Source: Streptomyces phaeofaciens
GTDB taxonomy: Bacteria > Actinomycetota > Actinomycetes > Streptomycetales > Streptomycetaceae
Direction: 5' to 3'
Assembly (NCBI RefSeq): GCF_014648915.1
Contig: NZ_BMSA01000007.1
Location: 1-64,000 of the forward strand
DNA: 64,000 nt
Position numbers and translations under genes: made by a program. This document shows, piece by piece, positions 17,433 through 26,027 of this stretch; within the stretch, counting starts at the first letter, position 1; each line of letters starts with the position of its first letter. Under the pieces are notes generated by a model. It worked only from the letters and a program-made list of their open reading frames with translations. It was not told the DNA's origin and made no database searches.

Positions 17433-18332
17433 ATGACCGACCTGCCGCTCGACCTGGTACGGACGCTGCTCGCCGTGGTGGACGAGGGCACCTTCGACGC
17501 GGCGGCCGCCGCCCTCCACGTGACACCGTCGGCGGTGAGCCAGCGCGTCAAGGCGCTGGAACAGCGCACGGGCCGGGTCCTGCTGCTGCGCACCAAGCCG
17601 GTGCGGCCCACCGAGTCCGGGGAGATCGTGGTGCGGTTCGCCCGCCAGCTGGCCCGGCTGGAGCGCGACACGCGGTCCGAACTGGGCATGAGCGGTGCGG
17701 ACGAACCGGCCCGGGTGACCGTCGCGGTGAACGCGGACTCCCTGGCGACCTGGTTCCTGCCCGCCCTCGCCCGGGTTCCCCGGGAGCCGCAGCTCCGCTT
17801 CGAGCTGCGCCGGGAGGACGAGACACGCACGGCGGAGCTGCTGCGGGAGGGTCTGGTCATGGCGGCGGTCACCTCGTCGCCCGACCCGGTGACCGGCTGT
17901 TCCGTGCGGGCGCTGGGCACGATGCGCTATCTGGCCGCGGCGAGCCCCGAGTTCGTGGACCGCCATCTCGGCGACGGCCCGCTGCACGAGACCCTGTCCC
18001 GCGCGCCGGTGATCACCTTCGACCGCAGCGACGACCTCCAGGACGCCTTCGTGCGCGGGCTGCGCCCGGGCACGGGCGGCGCGGGCCCGGTACGGCACAC
18101 CGTGCCGACCTCGGAGGGTTTCGTGGACGCGGTCGCCGCCGGTTTCGGCTGGGGCATGGTCCCCGAGGTGCAGACCGGTGATCTGCTGCGTACGGGCCGG
18201 CTGGTCTCCCTCGCGCCCGACCGCCCCCTGGACGTGCCGCTGTACTGGCAGCAGTGGAAGCTCGACTCGCCCGCCCTCGCCGCGGTGGCGGACGCGGTGA
18301 CGACGGCGGCCCGGGCAACGCTCAGGAACTGA
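17433..18332 (+). CDS. argP: LysR regulator, ArgP/LysG family
   Basis: 299 residues. N-terminal winged helix LLAVVDEGTFDAAAAALHVTPSAVSQRVKALEQRTGRVLLLRTKPVRPTE is a close match to ArgP/LysG; the C-terminal half is the substrate-binding fold. It senses basic amino acids and activates the divergent exporter. ATG 17433 lies 5 bp after a TAGCGT -10-like box, consistent with a leaderless mRNA; the longer frame to 17055 runs through the exporter gene and is rejected. Its 3' end overlaps the convergent TetR gene by 11 bp. Confidence 0.92.
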   Translation: MTDLPLDLVRTLLAVVDEGTFDAAAAALHVTPSAVSQRVKALEQRTGRVLLLRTKPVRPTESGEIVVRFARQLARLERDTRSELGMSGADEPARVTVAVNADSLATWFLPALARVPREPQLRFELRREDETRTAELLREGLVMAAVTSSPDPVTGCSVRALGTMRYLAAASPEFVDRHLGDGPLHETLSRAPVITFDRSDDLQDAFVRGLRPGTGGAGPVRHTVPTSEGFVDAVAAGFGWGMVPEVQTGDLLRTGRLVSLAPDRPLDVPLYWQQWKLDSPALAAVADAVTTAARATLRN

Positions 18333-19029
18333 ACCGGGCCAGTGTGGCCTCCGCGCTGTCCAGGAGCATCTCCAGCGCCGTCGGATAGGCGCTGGTGACC
18401 ATGCGGGCCGACAGCAGCGGGGCCGCCTCCGCGATCCTCGGATGGGTGGCCGCGGGCAGCACGGCGTACGTCGAGCGCCACACCGCGTCGTCGGCGTGCC
18501 GCGTGGCCCGTGGCAGGGCCAGGGACGCGGCGTCCAGGGCGGCGAAGGCCAGCGTCTGGTCGATGAAGGCGTGGTAGACGCGGACCGTCTCCGGCAGCGG
18601 GAACCCGGCGGTGCGCAGCACGTCCAGGACGGCCTCGTCGGCGGCCAGCTCGTTGGCCCGGCCGGTGACCCGGCTCGCCGTGAGCTGGGCGGCCTGCGGG
18701 TGGGCCACGTACGCGGCGTGGATGCGCAGCCCGATCGTGTGCAGGTCCGCCCGCCACCGCCCGGTGGGCGTCCAGCCGCGCAGCGCCTCGCCGATGAGCG
18801 CGTCGCCGATGGCCAGGGTCAGCTCGTCCATGCCCCGGAAGTACCGGTACAGGGTGCTGGGGTCGCAGTCGAGGGCGAGGCCGAGACGGCGCGCGGTGAG
18901 CCCGGTGCTGCCGTGCTCGCGCAGCAGCCGCAGCGCGGCCTCGACGATCAGCCGCTCGGACAGCACGGTGCCGCTCCTCGTGGGCCGGCGCCGGCGCCGC
19001 TTCTCCTCCGGTACGACCGCCTTCGGCAT
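18322..19029 (-). CDS. TetR family transcriptional regulator
   Basis: 235 residues: helix-turn-helix LSERLIVEAALRLLREHGSTGLTARRLGLALDCDPSTLYRYFRGMDEL near residues 25-70, followed by an all-helical TetR_C-type ligand domain. ATG 19029 is chosen because GGGAGAAG precedes it; the frame runs open to 19137. Divergent from the saccharopine-dehydrogenase-like gene with an operator-like repeat in between, so that gene is the probable target. Confidence 0.9.
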   Translation of the reverse strand: MPKAVVPEEKRRRRRPTRSGTVLSERLIVEAALRLLREHGSTGLTARRLGLALDCDPSTLYRYFRGMDELTLAIGDALIGEALRGWTPTGRWRADLHTIGLRIHAAYVAHPQAAQLTASRVTGRANELAADEAVLDVLRTAGFPLPETVRVYHAFIDQTLAFAALDAASLALPRATRHADDAVWRSTYAVLPAATHPRIAEAAPLLSARMVTSAYPTALEMLLDSAEATLARFSS

Positions 19030-19066
19030 GACTTCTCCCGTGTCCCCGCGCCCTTTACGCCTTATG

Positions 19067-19105
19067 CCAACGCCATTGACCTTACGTTGGTCCGGGGCGT
19101 TGTAT
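19067..19105 (+). promoter_or_regulatory. Promoter overlapped by TetR-type operator
   Basis: CCAACG (19067-19072) and CGTTGG (19085-19090) form a perfect inverted repeat with 12 bp spacer. A promoter-like TTGACC (19076-19081), 18 bp spacer and TTGTAT (19100-19105) overlaps it, pointing right toward the dehydrogenase gene. A TetR dimer bound here would block this promoter. Confidence 0.5.
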
Positions 19106-19205
19106 CTCCGGCAGGGCCCCTCGCACACCTTTCGCACATGTTTCGCCGGTGATCGACCCTTTCTTCCGTTCCCTTCTCCTGTCCTCGACCGAGGGAGTTC
19201 TCGTC

Positions 19206-20423
19206 ATGCGTGTCCTGCTCGTGGGCGCCGGCGGTGTCGGTACCGCCATCACCCGGATCGCCGCCCGGCGTCCGTTCTTCGAGGCGATGGTCGTCGCCGA
19301 CTACGACCCCGCCCGCGCCGAGGCCGCCGTCGCCGCGCTCGACGGTGACGAGCGCTTCCACCCCGAGCGTGTCGACGCCGGCGACGAGGCGGCGGTGACG
19401 GAGCTGCTCGCCCGCCACCGCTGCGACGTGCTGCTCAACGCCACCGACCCGCGTTTCGTCATGCCGCTGTTCGGCGCGGCACGCGCCGCCGGCGCCACCT
19501 ATGTCGACATGGCGATGTCGCTGTCCCGGCCGCATCCGGAGAAGCCGTACGAGGAGTGCGGGGTCAAGCTCGGCGACGCGCAGTTCGCGGTGGCCCAGGA
19601 GTGGGAGAAGGCGGGCGCCCTCGCCCTCGTCGGGATGGGCGTGGAGCCGGGGCTGTCGGACGTCTTCGCGCGGTACGCCGCCGACGAACTCTTCGACGAG
19701 ATCGAGGAGATCGGCATCCGGGACGGCGCGAACCTCACGGTCGACGGTTTCGACTTCGCGCCCTCCTTCAACATCTGGACGACGATCGAGGAGTGCCTGA
19801 ACCCGCCGGTGGTCTACGAGTCCGACCGCGGCTGGTACACCACGGAGCCGTTCAGCGAGCCCGAGGTGTTCGACTTCCCGGAGGGCATCGGCCCGGTGGA
19901 GTGCGTGAACGTGGAGCACGAGGAGGTGCTGCTCGTGCCGCGCTGGGTGGACGCGCGCCGGGTCACCTTCAAGTACGGCCTGGGCCGGGAGTTCGTCGAC
20001 ACGCTGAAGACGCTGCACCAGCTGGGGCTGGACCGCACCACGCCGGTGACCGTGGCGAGCGCGGCGGGCCCGGTGCCGGTCTCCCCCCGGGACGTGGTCG
20101 CGGCCTGTCTGCCCGACCCGGCGACCCTGGGCGAGCGCATGCACGGCAAGACGTGCGCGGGCACCTGGGTGCGGGGCGTGAAGGACGGCGCGCCGCGCGA
20201 GGTGTACCTGTACCACGTGGTCGACAACCAGTGGTCGATGGCCGAGTACGGCAGCCAGGCCGTGGTCTGGCAGACGGCCGTCAACCCGGTCGTCGCCCTC
20301 GAACTCCTCGCCACCGGCGCCTGGTCCGGCACGGGCGTCCTGGGCCCGGAGGCCTTCCCCGCCCGCCCCTTCCTGGACCTGCTGACGGCGTACGGCACCC
20401 CGTGGGGGCTGCGGGAGCAGTGA
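19206..20423 (+). CDS. Saccharopine dehydrogenase-like NAD(P)-binding oxidoreductase
   Basis: 405 residues. Rossmann motif MRVLLVGAGGVGTAITRIAARR at the N-terminus and NATDPRFVMPLFGAARAAGATYVDMA are typical of the Lys9/saccharopine dehydrogenase family. PGLSDVFARYAADELFDEIEEIGIRDG and the C-terminal region fit carboxynorspermidine/saccharopine reductase-type enzymes. GAGGGAG is 9 bp before ATG 19206. Likely controlled by the divergent TetR. Real substrate not inferable; many actinobacterial members are only loosely assigned. Confidence 0.82.
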   Translation: MRVLLVGAGGVGTAITRIAARRPFFEAMVVADYDPARAEAAVAALDGDERFHPERVDAGDEAAVTELLARHRCDVLLNATDPRFVMPLFGAARAAGATYVDMAMSLSRPHPEKPYEECGVKLGDAQFAVAQEWEKAGALALVGMGVEPGLSDVFARYAADELFDEIEEIGIRDGANLTVDGFDFAPSFNIWTTIEECLNPPVVYESDRGWYTTEPFSEPEVFDFPEGIGPVECVNVEHEEVLLVPRWVDARRVTFKYGLGREFVDTLKTLHQLGLDRTTPVTVASAAGPVPVSPRDVVAACLPDPATLGERMHGKTCAGTWVRGVKDGAPREVYLYHVVDNQWSMAEYGSQAVVWQTAVNPVVALELLATGAWSGTGVLGPEAFPARPFLDLLTAYGTPWGLREQ

Positions 20424-20426
20424 GAG

Positions 20427-20495
20427 TCGTGACCGCAGGGCATCGGGGTTCGTGACCGCGGGGCGCCGGCGTTCGTGACGTCGGCCTCCGCGGGG
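20427..20495. repeat. Three tandem 23 bp repeats between convergent genes
   Basis: Units at 20427-20449, 20450-20472 and 20473-20495 each start TCGTGAC; the first two share TCGTGACCGCRGGGC and the third is degenerate. They fill the 80 bp gap between the dehydrogenase and histidine kinase 3' ends. Confidence 0.5.
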
Positions 20496-20503
20496 CGGCC
20501 CGT

Positions 20504-22330
20504 TCAGCCGTCCCGGGGAGCCGCCGCGGCCGGCAGCCGCAGGGTGAAGACGCTGCCGGCGCCCGGTGCGCTCGTCGCCTCGGCCGTGCCGCCGTGGGCG
20601 ACGACCAGATGGCGGACGATGTTCAGCCCGAGGCCGCTGCCTCCGGTGCGCCGGCTGCGGGACTTCTCGGCGCGCCAGAACCGTTCGAAGACGTGCGGCA
20701 GATCCTCGGCGGAGATGCCGGTGCCGGTGTCGGCGACCCCCAGGACGACGTCCGCGCCGTCGCGCCGGGCGGTCAGGGTGACGGACCCGCCCTTCGGCGT
20801 GTGCCGTACGGCGTTGGCGACGAGGTTGCCGAGCGCCTGGCGCAGGCGCACCGGGTCGGCGTCGAGCCAGGCGGCGTCCTCGGTCTCGGTGCGCAGGGCG
20901 ACCCCCGCCGCGTCGGCGGCGACGCGGTGGGCGGCGGCGACCTGGGCGAGCAGTTCGTCGGCGGGCACGGGTTCGCGGTGCAGCCGCAGGGTGCCGGCGT
21001 CGGCGGCTGCGAGGTCGCGCAGGTCGTCGATGACCTGCTGGAGGAGCAGGGCCTCCTCGTGCAGGGCGCCGAGGAGTTCGGGGTCGGGGTCGACCAGGCC
21101 GTCCCGGGTGACCTCCAGCCAGCCCCGGATGTTCGTGAGCGGGCTGCGCAGTTCGTGGGCGACGTCGGCGACGAGGGCCTTGCGCTGGGCCTCCAGGCGT
21201 TCCCGGCGTTCGGCGAGGTCGTTGAAGGCCTCGGCGAGGATCCCGGTCTCGTCGCGGGTGGTGACGGGCACCCGTACGTGCTGGTCCGGGGGCTGCTGGG
21301 CGGCCTCGGTCAGCGCGCGCAGGGGCCGGACCAGACGGGTGGCGACCACCGCCGACACGGCGACGGTGACGGCGAGCACCAGCCCGGCCGTGCCGGCGAC
21401 CTTCGCCCGGTTGGCCGGGGACATGTTCCACCGGGGCGTCGCCCGGTCGTTCCCGCCGCCGAGGAAGAGTTCGGCGACCGGGGCGACGTACGGGTCGAGC
21501 TGGGCGCGGCGGGAGTCGTCGATGCAGGTCTGCGCGGCACGCTGGACGGTGGCACCGCCGATCTTGGCGTATTTCGCGATGATCGGCGGCGCGAGGCTGC
21601 CGTCACCGACGTCGACCACCAGGCCGAAGAAGGCGTCGCCCTCGATGCCCACACGGTTCAGACAGGGCCGGGCGCGCTTCCCGAGCGCGTCGAGCGCCCT
21701 CTGTTCGGTGGGGGTGGGGACGGCGAGGCGGTCGCTCCTGCACATCCCGGTGTCGTAGCCGGAGTCGAGCAGGCCCTCGTCGTCGGTGAGGAGGGGCCGG
21801 CCGCTGGGGATGCGGGTGACGGTCATGTCGTAGCCCAGGCGCGTGTAGCAGTTCCGCTGGGACTCGGCGTAGCGGTCCAGCTTGTCGCGTTCGGCCGCCG
21901 TGAGCCGGTAGGGGCCGACCGCCCGGGGGTCGATGCCGCCGAGCTGGGCGCCGTGCTCGGTGTACGTGTCGGTGCGCAGCGGGTCGACGGTGGCGGCGGC
22001 GCGCGGGGGCAGGGAGGTGCCGCGCCGGGCCGAGTCGGCGATCGGCACACGGTCGGTGGTGGTCAGGGCGATGCGCCGGCCGGTCTTCGCGGACAGGGCG
22101 CGCACCACGGACTCGACGCCCTTCCACTCGGGGTGGGTGGCGGCGTACCCGCTCAGCTCGGCGAGGATGTCCATGTCGTCGGCGAGGGCCTGGCCCTGCT
22201 CCTGGCGCAGCGCGCGGGTGGTGGTGGCGACGGCCAGCCAGGCGGTGGCGGCCACGGAGCACACGGCGATGAGGACGGAGGCGAAGACCAGCCGGACCAG
22301 CAGCCGCTTGCGCAGGGGTATGCGGTTCAC
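20504..22330 (-). CDS. Sensor histidine kinase
   Basis: 608 residues. A first membrane helix at about 10-32 is followed by an extracytoplasmic domain of about 260 residues, a second helix near 300-322, then HAMP. HisKA carries the phospho-His in VADVAHELRSPLTNIRGWLE; the ATPase has NLVANAVRHTPKGG, DTGTGIS and GGSGLGLNIVRHLV. The sensor domain has four cysteines (NCYTRLG, GMCRSD, RPCLNR, QTCIDD), possibly two disulfides. GTG 22330 overlaps the response regulator stop by GTGA, so the pair is translationally coupled. Confidence 0.92.
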   Translation of the reverse strand: MNRIPLRKRLLVRLVFASVLIAVCSVAATAWLAVATTTRALRQEQGQALADDMDILAELSGYAATHPEWKGVESVVRALSAKTGRRIALTTTDRVPIADSARRGTSLPPRAAATVDPLRTDTYTEHGAQLGGIDPRAVGPYRLTAAERDKLDRYAESQRNCYTRLGYDMTVTRIPSGRPLLTDDEGLLDSGYDTGMCRSDRLAVPTPTEQRALDALGKRARPCLNRVGIEGDAFFGLVVDVGDGSLAPPIIAKYAKIGGATVQRAAQTCIDDSRRAQLDPYVAPVAELFLGGGNDRATPRWNMSPANRAKVAGTAGLVLAVTVAVSAVVATRLVRPLRALTEAAQQPPDQHVRVPVTTRDETGILAEAFNDLAERRERLEAQRKALVADVAHELRSPLTNIRGWLEVTRDGLVDPDPELLGALHEEALLLQQVIDDLRDLAAADAGTLRLHREPVPADELLAQVAAAHRVAADAAGVALRTETEDAAWLDADPVRLRQALGNLVANAVRHTPKGGSVTLTARRDGADVVLGVADTGTGISAEDLPHVFERFWRAEKSRSRRTGGSGLGLNIVRHLVVAHGGTAEATSAPGAGSVFTLRLPAAAAPRDG

Positions 22331-23022
22331 GCGCGGCCGCCGCTGAGCTTGTAGCCGACGCCGAAGACGGTCAGCAGCCGTACGGGTCTGCGCGGGTCGG
22401 CCTCGATCTTCCGGCGCAGGTTCATGATGTGCACGTCGACCGCCCGTTCGGTGGAGGAGCGGTCGTAGCCGCGGGTGCACTGGAGCAACTGCCCTCGGGA
22501 GAAGACCCGTTCGGGCTCGCCGGTCAGGGCGAGCAGGATCTGGAACTCGGCGGGCGTGCAGTCCACGGGCACCCCGTCGCAGTGCACCTCGTGGCGCACC
22601 GGGTCGACGACGATCCCAGCCGCCCGCGCCACCGGCTCCTCGCGCCGGCCGGCGGTCCGGCCGCTGCGCCGCAGGACGGTACGGATCCGGGCCATCAGCT
22701 CTCGGGGGCTGTACGGCTTGGTCATGTAGTCGTCGGCGCCGACCTCCAGGCCGAGCAGGACGTCTTCCTCGGCGGCCCGGGCGGTGAGCATGAGGACGGG
22801 GATGTCGTCCTCACGGCGCAGCGCCCGGCAGACCGCGATCCCGTCGAGGACCGGCAGCATCAGGTCGAGCACGACGAGGTCGGGGCCGAGCCGCCGGGCC
22901 GCGTCGACGGCGGCGGGGCCGTCGTGGACGACGGTGGCGGTGTGGCCCTCGGCGAGCAGGGAGCGCCGGATCAGCTCGGCCTGCATCGCGTCGTCCTCGG
23001 CGACCAGGACATGTGCGCACAC
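22327..23022 (-). CDS. OmpR-type response regulator
   Basis: 231 residues. Receiver domain with acidic pocket AEDD, phospho-acceptor Asp53 in VVLDLMLP and Lys102 in YMTKPYSP; C-terminal winged helix TPAEFQILLALTGEPERVFSRGQLLQ...RAVDVHIMNLRRKIE. Cognate of the kinase downstream. GTG 23022 has GAGGGGGGAA 9 bp upstream; the longer frame runs through the leader repeats and the lipoprotein gene and is rejected. Upstream on the same strand are the L,D-transpeptidase-like lipoprotein and the M1 peptidase, possible envelope targets. Confidence 0.94.
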   Translation of the reverse strand: MCAHVLVAEDDAMQAELIRRSLLAEGHTATVVHDGPAAVDAARRLGPDLVVLDLMLPVLDGIAVCRALRREDDIPVLMLTARAAEEDVLLGLEVGADDYMTKPYSPRELMARIRTVLRRSGRTAGRREEPVARAAGIVVDPVRHEVHCDGVPVDCTPAEFQILLALTGEPERVFSRGQLLQCTRGYDRSSTERAVDVHIMNLRRKIEADPRRPVRLLTVFGVGYKLSGGRA

Positions 23023-23040
23023 GTGGCGGTTCCCCCCTCG

Positions 23041-23095
23041 GTCGGGAATGCGGTCGGCTCTGTGGTCGGGAATGCGGTCGTCGGGAATGCGATCG
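23041..23095. repeat. Three 16 bp direct repeats in the response regulator leader
   Basis: GTCGGGAATGCGGTCG at 23041-23056 and 23065-23080 is perfect, and a third copy with one change lies at 23080-23095. They sit just upstream of the ribosome binding site of the response regulator gene, so could be a binding array or slippage product. Confidence 0.55.
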
Positions 23096-23168
23096 GGGTA
23101 CGCCGTCGTCGGGTGTCCGGTGGGTGTCCGGTCGGGAGTGCTCGTCGGAAGTGTGGTCGAGGATGCCG

Positions 23169-23939
23169 TCAGCGGGCCAGAGAGGCATGGTCGCCCATGA
23201 CGACGACCGGGTGGAGGGCGGGGTCGAGGGTGCGCAGCAGTTCCCTCATGTGCTGCTCGGCGACGCTCACGCATCCCTGGGTGGGCCCGCCGTGGTCGAC
23301 ATGCAGCCAGATCCCGCCGCCGCGCTTCGCGCCCATCGGACGGGTCCAGTCGAGCGGTGTCGTGCCGGGCTTGCGGTTGTAGTCGATGGCGATCACGTAG
23401 TCGAAGGAGCCTTCCAGCGGCTCGCCCTCGAACCCGGTGCCGGGCGAGGTGAAGGCGACGCCCTGGTCGTACGGCAGCCTTGTGCCGGGGTCGGGCAGGA
23501 GTCCTCCGGCGTCGGTGAGGCCGTAGACGCCGATGGGTGTGCGCAGGTCGCCGGCCAGGTGGTGGTCGCTCCAGCCGCGCAGCGCGTTGTGGGCGGACCA
23601 GCTCTCCCCCGCCTCCCAGCCGTCGTCGGCGGTACGGGTGTGGAGGACGGCCGTGGAGAGCGGGGAGTCCTTGCCTCGTCCGGTCACCACGACCACCTGC
23701 CGGGCGTCGTCCGGCACCTGGGACCAGGTCTTGGCCCCGAGGCCGGGTATCCGCCGGGGTGCCGCCGCCTCGGAGCTCTCGGGGGCCGCCGGGCTCTTCG
23801 GCGCGGGCGGCGCGGGCGGCGCGGGCGGCGCGGTCACGGCGGCCCGGGGTCCCGAGGAGGCCGCGGCGCCGCCGCCGCATCCGGTGAGCAGGACGGACGC
23901 GGCGAGCAGCGCGGCGGCACGGGGGTGGAGCGTGATCAT
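23169..23939 (-). CDS. L,D-transpeptidase (YkuD-like) domain lipoprotein
   Basis: 256 residues. Signal peptide with lipobox LLTGC (Cys near residue 21), then a Pro/Ala-rich linker to about residue 65 and a YkuD-like domain. The domain ends with WLHVDHGGPTQGCVSVAEQHMRELLRTL; the GCVS cysteine is the expected nucleophile. Predicted to sit on the outer face of the membrane and act on peptidoglycan stem peptides; a non-catalytic role is possible since the motif is atypical (GCVSV not GCIRM). Lies between the M1 peptidase and the two-component genes, all on the same strand. Confidence 0.78.
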   Translation of the reverse strand: MITLHPRAAALLAASVLLTGCGGGAAASSGPRAAVTAPPAPPAPPAPKSPAAPESSEAAAPRRIPGLGAKTWSQVPDDARQVVVVTGRGKDSPLSTAVLHTRTADDGWEAGESWSAHNALRGWSDHHLAGDLRTPIGVYGLTDAGGLLPDPGTRLPYDQGVAFTSPGTGFEGEPLEGSFDYVIAIDYNRKPGTTPLDWTRPMGAKRGGGIWLHVDHGGPTQGCVSVAEQHMRELLRTLDPALHPVVVMGDHASLAR

Positions 23940-23999
23940 GGGTCGACCATGACCGACAGGTGTGTGGAACTCGTCAGGTTTCGCACGCGCTTTCGGCGG

Positions 24000-25415
24000 T
24001 CATGGCGTCGCGGGCTTGCCCGGGGTGTACAGCCAGGTCCGGAACAGCGCCGTGAGATCCTTCCCCGACTCACGCTCCGCGAGGCGCTCGAACTGGGCGG
24101 TGGTGCCGTGGCCGTAGCGGTGCTCGTCGGCCCAGGCGCGCAGGACGCGGGAGAAGACGCGGTCGCCGACGGCGTTGCGCAGGACCTGGAGGGTCATGGC
24201 GCCGCGGGCGTAGACGGGGGTGGCGAAGATGTTGGCGCCGCTGCCGGGGTCGCCGGGCGGGAACTCCCACAGGGGGTCGTCCGCGGGGGTGGCGTACAGC
24301 GCGTCGAAGGTCTGCTGGGCACTCTCGCCGCCGTGCTGCTCGGCGTAGAGCCACTCGGCGTAGGTGGCGAAGCCCTCGTTGAGCCAGATGTCCTTCCACG
24401 AGGTGAGGGAGACGGAGTCGCCGAACCACTGGTGGGCGCTCTCGTGGACGAGCGTGCTCACGTCGGGAGCCCTGTCGTAGACGGGCCGGGTCTGGGTCTC
24501 CAGGGCGTACCCCACGTCCGGCGCGTGGTCGACGATGGATCCGGCCGCGCGGTACGGGTACGGACCGAACAGCCTGCTCCCCCACTCCAGTACGGACGGC
24601 AGCTTCTTCAGGACGGGTGCGGCGGCCGTGGCCTCGCGCGGGTCGACGGCGTCGTACACCTTGGTGCCGTCGCGGGTCGTGTACTGCTTGACCTGGAACT
24701 TTCCTACGGTGGCGGTGGCGAGGTACGCGGCCATGGGTTCGGTCTGGCGCCAGCGGAAGGTGGTCCTGCCGTCCTTGGTGCGCTGTCCGAGCAGGACGCC
24801 GTTGGCGACAGCGGTGCGGCCCTCGGGGACGGTGACGGTGAAGTCGTAGGCGGACTTGTCCAGCGGGTGGTTGCTGGCGGGGAACCAGGTCATGGCGCCC
24901 TGCGGTTCCCCGGCCACGAAGGCGCCGTCGTCGGTGGGGATCCATCCGTCGAGGGAGCCGTCGGGGTCGGTGACCGGGCCCGGCTTGCCGCTGTAGGTGA
25001 CCGTGACCCGGAAGTGCTGGCCCTTGCGCAGCGGGCGGGCGGGGGTGACGACGAGTTCCTGGCCGTCCCGCCGGTGCGCGGCCTCGAGGTGGTCGACCGT
25101 CAGGCCGGTGACCTTGAGGCCGGTGAGGTCGAGGTCGAAGCGGGACAGGCCCTGGGTGGCGCGGGCGGTGATGACCGCCTTGCCGTCGAGGTGGCCGGTG
25201 CCCGGGTCGTAACGCAGGGTCAGGCCGTAGTGGGACACGTGGTAGCCGCCGTTGCCGGCCAGCGGGAAGTAGGGGTCGCCGACGCCGGGGGCGCCCACCG
25301 AACCGGCCGCCGTGGCGGGCCCGGCCATCGTGAGCAGGGCCGCCACGGCGACGGGCACGGTGACGGCGACGGCACGGCGGTCGAGGAGGACGGGGCGTCT
25401 GCGGGGGTGCGTCAC
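24000..25415 (-). CDS. Secreted M1 family metallopeptidase
   Basis: 471 residues. N-terminal signal peptide (RRRPVLLDRRAVAVTVPVAVAALLTMAGPATAAG). Zinc site HESAHQWFGD with the second ligand 18 residues on in WLNEGFATY, exactly the M1 spacing; ALETQ stands where M1 enzymes have GAMEN. Shorter than full M1 aminopeptidases because the C-terminal helical domain is missing, as in many Streptomyces secreted members. GTG 25415 follows AAGGAGC at 5 bp; the frame continues upstream to 25550 without support. Confidence 0.93.
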   Translation of the reverse strand: MTHPRRRPVLLDRRAVAVTVPVAVAALLTMAGPATAAGSVGAPGVGDPYFPLAGNGGYHVSHYGLTLRYDPGTGHLDGKAVITARATQGLSRFDLDLTGLKVTGLTVDHLEAAHRRDGQELVVTPARPLRKGQHFRVTVTYSGKPGPVTDPDGSLDGWIPTDDGAFVAGEPQGAMTWFPASNHPLDKSAYDFTVTVPEGRTAVANGVLLGQRTKDGRTTFRWRQTEPMAAYLATATVGKFQVKQYTTRDGTKVYDAVDPREATAAAPVLKKLPSVLEWGSRLFGPYPYRAAGSIVDHAPDVGYALETQTRPVYDRAPDVSTLVHESAHQWFGDSVSLTSWKDIWLNEGFATYAEWLYAEQHGGESAQQTFDALYATPADDPLWEFPPGDPGSGANIFATPVYARGAMTLQVLRNAVGDRVFSRVLRAWADEHRYGHGTTAQFERLAERESGKDLTALFRTWLYTPGKPATP

Positions 25416-25570
25416 GTGCGCTCCTTGCGGGGGGGGTGGCGTGTGATCGAACGTCCTCACACTGGCACAGGGCCCCGTGGAATCCCCCTCGTTCAGGTCA
25501 AGCCACGCGGCGGCGTACGCCGTCACGAGGCTAGGCTCGACACCACCCACGCCCGGAGGAGGGCCCGCCC

Positions 25571-25918
25571 GTGAGTGTCCGCGTGCGTCGCGTCTACGAA
25601 CCGCCCGAGTCCGCCGACGGGGTACGGGTCCTGGTCGACCGGCTGTGGCCGCGCGGCGTGTCCAAGGAGGCGGCGCGGGTCGACGAGTGGCCGAAGGGCA
25701 TGACCCCGTCGAACGAACTGCGCCGCTGGTACCACGCCGGCGAGGGGTCGTACGAGGAGTTCGCCCGCCGGTACGAGGCGGAGCTGGCCGCCCCGCAGGC
25801 GGCCGAACTCCTCGACCACCTCCGGTCGTTGGCCCGAGCCGGAGCGGTGACGCTGGTGACGGCCGCGAAGGCCCCCGAGGTGAGCCACGCGGCCGTCCTG
25901 GCCCGCCTGCTGGACTGA
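25571..25918 (+). CDS. DUF488 family protein
   Basis: 115 residues. VRRVYEPPESADGVRVLVDRLWPRGVSKEAARVDEWPKGMTPSNELRRWY is a textbook DUF488 N-terminus (YeaO-like). Function unknown; soluble, no signal. GTG 25571 follows GGAGGAGGG. Confidence 0.9.
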   Translation: MSVRVRRVYEPPESADGVRVLVDRLWPRGVSKEAARVDEWPKGMTPSNELRRWYHAGEGSYEEFARRYEAELAAPQAAELLDHLRSLARAGAVTLVTAAKAPEVSHAAVLARLLD

Positions 25919-25927
25919 GGCCCGCCA

Positions 25928-25990
25928 GGACCGGCCGCCGGAGCCCGGAAGCCGCGCGGGCCGTACGCCGGACCGGCCGCCGGAGCCCGG
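25928..25990. repeat. Perfect 21 bp direct repeat in a convergent gap
   Basis: A 21 bp sequence beginning GGACCGGCCGCCGG occurs at 25928-25948 and again, identical, at 25970-25990 (42 bp period) in the 109 bp between DUF488 and the flavoprotein gene. Its inverted-repeat character (CCGGCCGCCGG) suggests part of a bidirectional terminator. Confidence 0.5.
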
Positions 25991-26027
25991 GAGCGGGCGG
26001 CGTGGCGCGCTCCCGGGGCGGGGCGGT

